Below are positions 58,197-64,000 of a stretch of 64,000 nucleotides of DNA, in pieces. The notes below the pieces were generated by a model. It saw only the letters and a list, made by a program, of their open reading frames with translations, was not told the DNA's origin and ran no database searches. Every line of letters begins with the position of its first letter. The stretch's first letter is position 1. The position numbers and the translations under genes were made by a program. Source of the stretch: Euwallacea fornicatus (Eukaryota; Arthropoda; Insecta; Coleoptera; Curculionidae); NCBI RefSeq assembly GCF_040115645.1, contig NC_089542.1, positions 5,518,001 through 5,582,000 on the forward strand, given 5' to 3'.

Positions 58197-61172
58197 TCGA
58201 TGATGTAAGCTACAAACCCATTTTCCGTAAAAAAGGAAGAAAATACATTTAGGTTTGTCAGATTAGTTAAAACTACCTATGAACACCTCTTTGGTGTTTG
58301 AGTTGCGTTATCTGTCTACTGACTGTTACTTTTATTTTTATATATTTCGCTACACATCCATGTGCTGGGATTTTGAATATTAAATCAGACTGGGCTAGTT
58401 TATATTAAATAAATCTAAGATCCCTGTTACTAATATGTCCAAGAATCAACAATTTTAAACCGAGATTGAAATTTATTATTTTACAGCGCCCAAAATCATT
58501 TACAGGTGCCCCAGGAAGTCCCTTTATCAATTACTTTTGACGCATACAAAGCAACTTCGTAAGCACTAATTTTGCTAATTAAACACTGAAAAATCATTGA
58601 TTGTTTTATTATTACTAAATCACCGCATCGAGATATTATAATTTTCACTATTATAACGCCATTTTAGATTTCAATTATTTCAAATTCAGTAAGAGAAGGA
58701 TTAGCCCAGAAGCCACGAGAAATCCTGATCATGATCAAAATGTAACAACCGGCCAAATGACCCGAATTTGAAGTGAGGTTAAGTGTTTTATATGGAGCTT
58801 TAAACGCTTGTAAGTCAGTCAGATCAAACCATTACTATAGGTATTTAAATTGATGAATTTGAGAGGACTAACGTTGTTAAATTAAAATTTTTTGTTCAAC
58901 CCTCTCATTATAATAAAAGCCAAGGAACACGTGTTCAAACTTCACATATTCGCTTTATGTATACTTTTTTTCGAAAACTAGAACACAGGAAAATATCCAC
59001 TTAGGATCCTTATGAAGGTCTCCCTTTATCTTACCTGTATGATATTGCGCAACAAAAGTTATTTCGTTTACGATCTATAAGAAAAAAATCATCGGGAGTA
59101 AGTTACAAACTCGGAAACCCTATTGTTTCCAAATCCACCCTGGGTAGAGTATTATTTAAAATCTATCAGACAACATTTAGAATCGTTTAAAAAAATTCAA
59201 AACAATTCTCTCTATTTACCGCAATCCAAACATCAATCAAATTATACATTTAATCAAAATGGTCACTTTAGCATTTTTGCTAAAAGTTGGTAAATAAAAA
59301 AAATATCCAGTAAAGCAGCAATTTATGCGATTCGTTCGATATAATTTTGCCGAACTTTAAATTTTTCCTTGTTTTTCCCGATATTTTTGAAACGTGGTTG
59401 CCCTTGAATATTTCACACGACAATTTCTTATAGTTTCTGAAATTCTACCCGGGTACTACATGTTTGGACCACCCTGTATAACGCGGGTGTAATTAGAGCT
59501 TTTTAGAGTGGTTAGAACTGTCTAGGATTACCTTTGGACGCGTCTAATCACTGACAGTACAACTACTTCAAACATTTGAATGCTTTGTGAATAATGTTAA
59601 TTAAAATAAATTAATAATAATGAGTGTTTATAATAATACTAATTAAACTTAAGATTTTCCTTAAGGTAAGTCCAAAAACCAGAAATTTGGAGTCTGAAAA
59701 TAAATCTGTACCAATGCTAACCTGTAGTTGTAAGTGGAAGCTAACTGGTAAGTCACTTTTCAGCGTTTATCAAGAATATTCTTCAACATCATAATTGCAC
59801 TAATCAAACACTAAAACACCATACTGCCCCAAAAAATTATGAATCAACCGCATTGTAAGAGAGAAAATAACACTGCACCAAACCCGAGTTATTTTAATAA
59901 CAATATCGCCATTTTGGGTTCTACTAATAACTTATTCCAAGTACCGGCTTTGAATTCGGTCGATCGTGTGAGGAACGTCGAACGAACCGAAGGGTGACGA
60001 AAACATCCGACAAGGCACTTTATTGTTCATGACATTTTCAGTTTAGGCAACCAGTTAAACTTGATATTAGTATTGTGTTCCCTTTTCGATCTTAATTCTC
60101 GTTTAAAACCGAGTTATTTCATAGATTACTAGTATTAACTAAGTTATTTATTGACTCCTTGATCCTTTATAATGAAGGAACCCTCGTCGAACTCATCCGA
60201 TTAATAAATCGATAAAAAGCATATGGTACAGACCTAAATCGTCATCCTCTAAAACCCCAATATCTCAAAGGGCTGTCTCGAACGCTCAGTTAAATTCCTA
60301 ATGTTGCCGAAAATTAATTATTGAGGGATGGATCTGAATAATTTACGATATATACCGCCGAGCAATAAGTAAAATTAAACGAGGCTTTACTAATAATATT
60401 GGCAGTTTCGGAAATATCAGTGAGTTACAGACTACAGTTTCCGTGAAAATTTTATTTGTGTTAAAACCAGACGTAAAAAAATAATTCACGTTGGTAGGTA
60501 TGCGATGAGAAACCGCGGTATAAATTTATCAATTTATTGGCAAGTGACGTCTACAATGTATCCCGAAAGGTTTGCGGTTCCATAAAAGCGGCGCTATGAG
60601 GCTCCATAAAATTGGCGCTATAAAGAAATATCGCTAGAAAAGTTGGATAAAGTCTCTACCTTTGCCCCCGGAAGGGCTTGAAAATACAGTAAGCTGTTTC
60701 CGTTCACTCAAAACTCGTATTTTATCTATGTCTGGTGCAGATCGTCTTTTCCTTCTGAAACAAGAAGTTCGGAACAATAAAGTGAGACAAATTATTTCTT
60801 TCTGCCAATCCGCACAATATAATTTCCAGCAATCGGCAAGTTTTCATTAATTAAACGAAATTTCAAGCTCGTGTACACCATCTGTCGCGCAAAGTTGTTG
60901 TCCCCATTTATTGACTCGCTCTACCATAAAGTATTTAGGGACAACATTGGGTTAAATTACAACAGCATTATGAATTTAAACGACCGTACAATATCCCCTA
61001 TAGCCAGCCGAATTTTCGTTTAGAATATATCAAAGTGTAGTAAATTGGCTCAATTTCATACACATACATAGAAAGCTGCCAGGAGCTCTGTTGATACTTA
61101 AATAAAATACAGAGCTGAAAGACCAGGTAGATCGATGGCCTGTTCTTTTAAGTAAAATAAAGGTTGCATATA
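58197..61172. other. non-coding stretch with a solo TIR and a small tandem duplication
   Basis: Apart from the solo terminal-repeat-like sequence at 59457-59476 and the duplication at 60576-60623, nothing is recognised. Confidence 0.5.
60576..60623. repeat. 24-bp tandem duplication
   Basis: Two adjacent units differing at four positions: GGTTCCATAAAAGCGGCGCT followed by ATGA, then GGCTCCATAAAATTGGCGCT followed by ATAA. Confidence 0.75.
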
Positions 61173-62578
61173 CAGAGTGAGTCCTGAGAATCGTGCTAAA
61201 CTTCAGGAACACATTGTAGATAAAAAATCAATTAAAAAAACTCCAATGTTGTTATCCGATTTTCATTAGTTTATAAGTTATAGCATAAATATTTTTTTGC
61301 CTGCCACCGTCCTAGTTATGATAAAAGTACCTCGATCATTAGTGATACTGACGCTCATTTGACATTATTTTTCGAGTTCAATTAATGTGTCGCAAAATGC
61401 TAAACATTTATTCAAATTAAGAATATGCAAATATGATGTTTGTTTATGGTGTTTGCAATGGAAATGCTGGAGCTGCTGCTAAAGAATGTTGTTAACGGTT
61501 TCCACATCAAACACATCTTTCTAAAAATCTGTGCAAGACCGGAAAGCTTGCCAGTTCGGGCTTATTATCTGAATGATCTAGTGAAAAAAGCTTGGAAGAA
61601 GTAGGAATTATTCTGGATCTAGTAGAAGAAGATGCAACAACTATGTCATCAAGAATTGCTTCTCTATTGGGAATTCCACAAAAACATAATAATCACACTC
61701 TACGAGAAAGGTTTATATCTGTAGGTATCATATACAGAGAATACAGTGTCTACAGCTGGAAGATTATGCTAAACATAGGGAATTTTGTGATAGATCAATA
61801 ATAATCATGGTACGGTATCAAGCATTCTTTTTAAGGATGAAGCAACATTCCGGCTTTAATAATACATGTAATTGTCATATATGGTCCCCACGCAACAATC
61901 GAATGTAAACTTTCATATACATAAGTGTTCGGTAAACGTATGATGTGGTATGACTGAAAACTATTTAATTGACCCTTTCATTTTGAAGAATCGCCTCACA
62001 GGAGAACATTATTGAATTTCTCTCAAAATTAATTATAGGGATTTCTAGAGGATGTTCCTTTAAACATCCGAATCCAAATTTACCACTAGCACGATGGAGT
62101 TCCTGCACATTCCGCTCGACAGATTAAGCAATATTTAAACCAAAGGTTCCCAAGGCGTTAAATTAGTCGCGATGGTCCTATTAGTTGGCCTTTTCACACC
62201 GTTAGACCGTTATTTGTGGGAATGATTTAAAAATGAGGTGTACAGAGTAAAAGTGGAAACTCGAAATGCACTAATTTAATGTACTAAAAATACTGCAGCT
62301 GATGTTAATGAGAAAGTCATGAAACAATCAGGAGCGCACCGAATGTTCTTCAGAAGCAAAGTAGGAAATGATTAAAAGTCAACGGCGGTATTTTTGCACA
62401 TGTATTAATAACATTATGATAATCAAATGTTAATTTATGAAACTTCTTATGAAATGTATGATTTTTAAAAAGTTTATGTTTTAATTTTATTTACGCTATA
62501 ATTTCTAAACAAATGAAATTCGAGTAACAAATTTTTAGTTTTTTTTTGTACATTTATTTTTCCTCTAGGTTCACCCTG
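61173..62578 (+). mobile_element. degenerate Tc1/mariner-type element, about 1.4 kb
   Basis: The ends are CAGAGTGAGTCCTGAGAATC at 61173 (preceded by TA) and CAGGGTGAACCTAGAGGAAA read inward from 62578. Only about 12 bases match well and the right flank is CA, not TA. It encloses a broken transposase gene on the plus strand. Confidence 0.65.
61433..62375 (+). pseudogene. Tc1/mariner-type transposase remnant
   Basis: Recognisable blocks: VYGVCNGNAGAAAKE (N-terminal); ILDLVEEDATTMSSRIASLL and GIPQKHNNHTLRE (61592-61730), where related transposases have a VEEDPSTSTRRIA-type helix; LFKDEATFRL (first Asp); and near 62091 HDGVPAHSARQIKQYLNQRF with shifts (second Asp), followed by SRDGPISW-like and LFVG pieces. 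Frames are broken throughout. It is the same broad group as the element at 46400-48205 but a different family by its ends. Confidence 0.6.
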
Positions 62579-62689
62579 CATGAAACACATATTCACATAC
62601 TTATACAAGGTCAAAAAGAACACCAGCTATGTGCCTGAAACTTTTCGGTGACACTTACATATTTTCTCCTGGCTGGATTTATTAGGAGT

Positions 62690-63520
62690 ACGACCCTGAT
62701 ATTTTTTTCAAAACCAAAAAGATAGAATGATAGTTGTCATGGATTCTGAAAAATAGAAATCGGAATTTTGTTGCCAGTACTTTTGAGAGTTTTAAATGTG
62801 CTTATAAAATTACTTTAAACTCGGTCAAAGTATGGCCCAGTAAATTTTTTTATTCGAAACGAAAACTAGAAAAAGTGTAACAAAAACTAAATGCTTTCGA
62901 CCGACGTTTATAAAAGTGACAAGTTTTGTGTCGTTTGGGGACCAAAAAATTTGAAAAATATTTTTAATTTACGCCAAGCTCTAGTACGGATACGGTCATT
63001 CTTATAACGAAACAAAAATGTGTTAAACTTTACGGAAAACTACAGAAATTAGACTAACAAGTTTTTCATGAATTGTGGTATCTGTATAAGTTATCACCTA
63101 AATATTTGAGCTAAGCTGTAGTACGGCGCTGGTAATTTTCATATCTTTACAAGATTTGGATAGATTATAGAGAAACCCATAAGATTCAGACTGATATTTA
63201 TGGAAAATATGAGTTTTATACTTTATACGATCTAGAAATTTCGAATTTCATTGTTTTTAATGAAAGCGACTTACAAATTCAGAATTTTATCCCTTATTAA
63301 AAATTATATTTTCTGCAAAAGGGATTCCCCTTGATTTCAGCTCTAGCGCGCCCTTGCTAATATTCAAATTGAAACGCAAATCTTATTCATTATCAAATTA
63401 TGGAGAAAATTACCGATTGTAATGTCTATGAGGGCCTTGATTTTAGCATGTTGCATGAGAAATTATTTGTATAGGTAGTAATTTTGAGACTAGCTCTAGC
63501 ACACCTCTGGTAATTTTTAG
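62690..63520. repeat. diverged tandem repeat
   Basis: A core like AGCTCTAGTACGGCGCTGGTAATTTTCA recurs near 62978, 63114, 63339 and 63492, with a weaker match near 62688. Spacing is irregular (about 140-290 bases) and divergence high. No coding role. Confidence 0.55.
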
Positions 63521-64000
63521 ATTGACGCACCGATTAGGCACAGTGCAAATAGGACATGAAAACATGCTTTCCATTGGGGGTTCAGGGCACGACGAGTTTT
63601 GTATATAAAAATATGTTTCTTTTATGAAGTTAGGCAAAGTTATGATGTCTAGTTTTTCATACTGAAACTGAAAAAGTTTGAAAAAGACGGACCTAGCAGA
63701 AATTCCCAAGTCGCCTAATTCCGTAGCGTTATCTACACACCGAAACAAGAAATAAAATAAAAACTTCTATGTCAAGAGTTTAGGTTGAAAACAATATTTC
63801 TATAGTTTTGTTCACGTATTCGGACGTGACGTGATTTATCGCCAATCGTTTATTGTTGAGGACAGATGTGCTTATAGGTCGATCCTCTTGGGAATAAAAT
63901 ATCCTATCTACGTATTCTTTTTCCTTTTTTCCACTTCCACGTGGTATATTTATCGCATCTATTTCAAACAAATATTAGATAAGTTTGAATGCTATGAAAT
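63521..64000. other. non-coding window end, nothing recognised
   Basis: Short open frames only, without motifs. The window ends here without a recognised boundary. Confidence 0.5.

Noticed and set aside
1..64000. CRISPR arrays, riboswitches, bacterial operons or tRNA/rRNA genes
   Set aside because: The window is clearly eukaryotic. No regularly spaced identical repeats were seen; the tRNA-Trp-like sequence at 42961-42979 is only a primer-binding site.

Overview
This is an A+T-rich stretch of an insect nuclear genome. The evidence is spliced genes with GT/AG introns, AATAAA poly(A) signals, many mariner/Tc1 DNA transposons and a Ty3/gypsy LTR retrotransposon; there is no sign of operons. The order of insect cannot be fixed from the sequence; a beetle is a guess. 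Host coding content is low: two genes, both spliced.

Layout. (1) 1-5.6 kb: non-coding, with a diverged pair of direct repeats near 4.1 and 4.4 kb. (2) 5.7-9.24 kb, minus strand: a two-exon gene for a small secreted protein of 160 residues. (3) 9.7-19.9 kb: a transposon graveyard with four mariner lineages (five copies), two of them interrupted by MITEs whose TA target duplications can be read exactly. (4) 21.9-23.3 kb: a Tc1-like (DD34E) element with one nonsense codon and one frameshift. (5) 23.3-34.8 kb: non-coding, with a foldback element (26.8-27.2 kb) and an old tandem array (30.5-32.1 kb). (6) 34.8-52.8 kb, plus strand: a three-coding-exon gene for a 598-residue single-pass leucine-rich-repeat (LRR) membrane protein. 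Its introns hold a complete, apparently recent LTR retrotransposon in antisense, a MITE with TTAA target sites, a 1-kb TIR element and a degenerate mariner-superfamily element with about 210-bp inverted repeats. (7) 53-64 kb: non-coding, with a hairpin element, a short MITE, a broken Tc1/mariner-type element and a diverged tandem repeat.

The LTR element (4,719 bp) has identical 298-bp LTRs, a 4-bp target duplication, a primer-binding site matching the 3' end of tRNA-Trp, and gag and pol frames overlapping in a -1 relation. The tRNA-Trp primer and the C-H-C-C Gag knuckle point to the CsRn1 clade of Ty3/gypsy.

No clearly new enzymatic or defence system is visible. The most useful observations are the insertion layers that can be dated by nesting, the young autonomous retrotransposon inside a neuronal-type LRR gene, and a lineage-restricted-looking secreted protein. 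All coordinates were read by eye; splice sites are predictions from consensus and reading-frame continuity.
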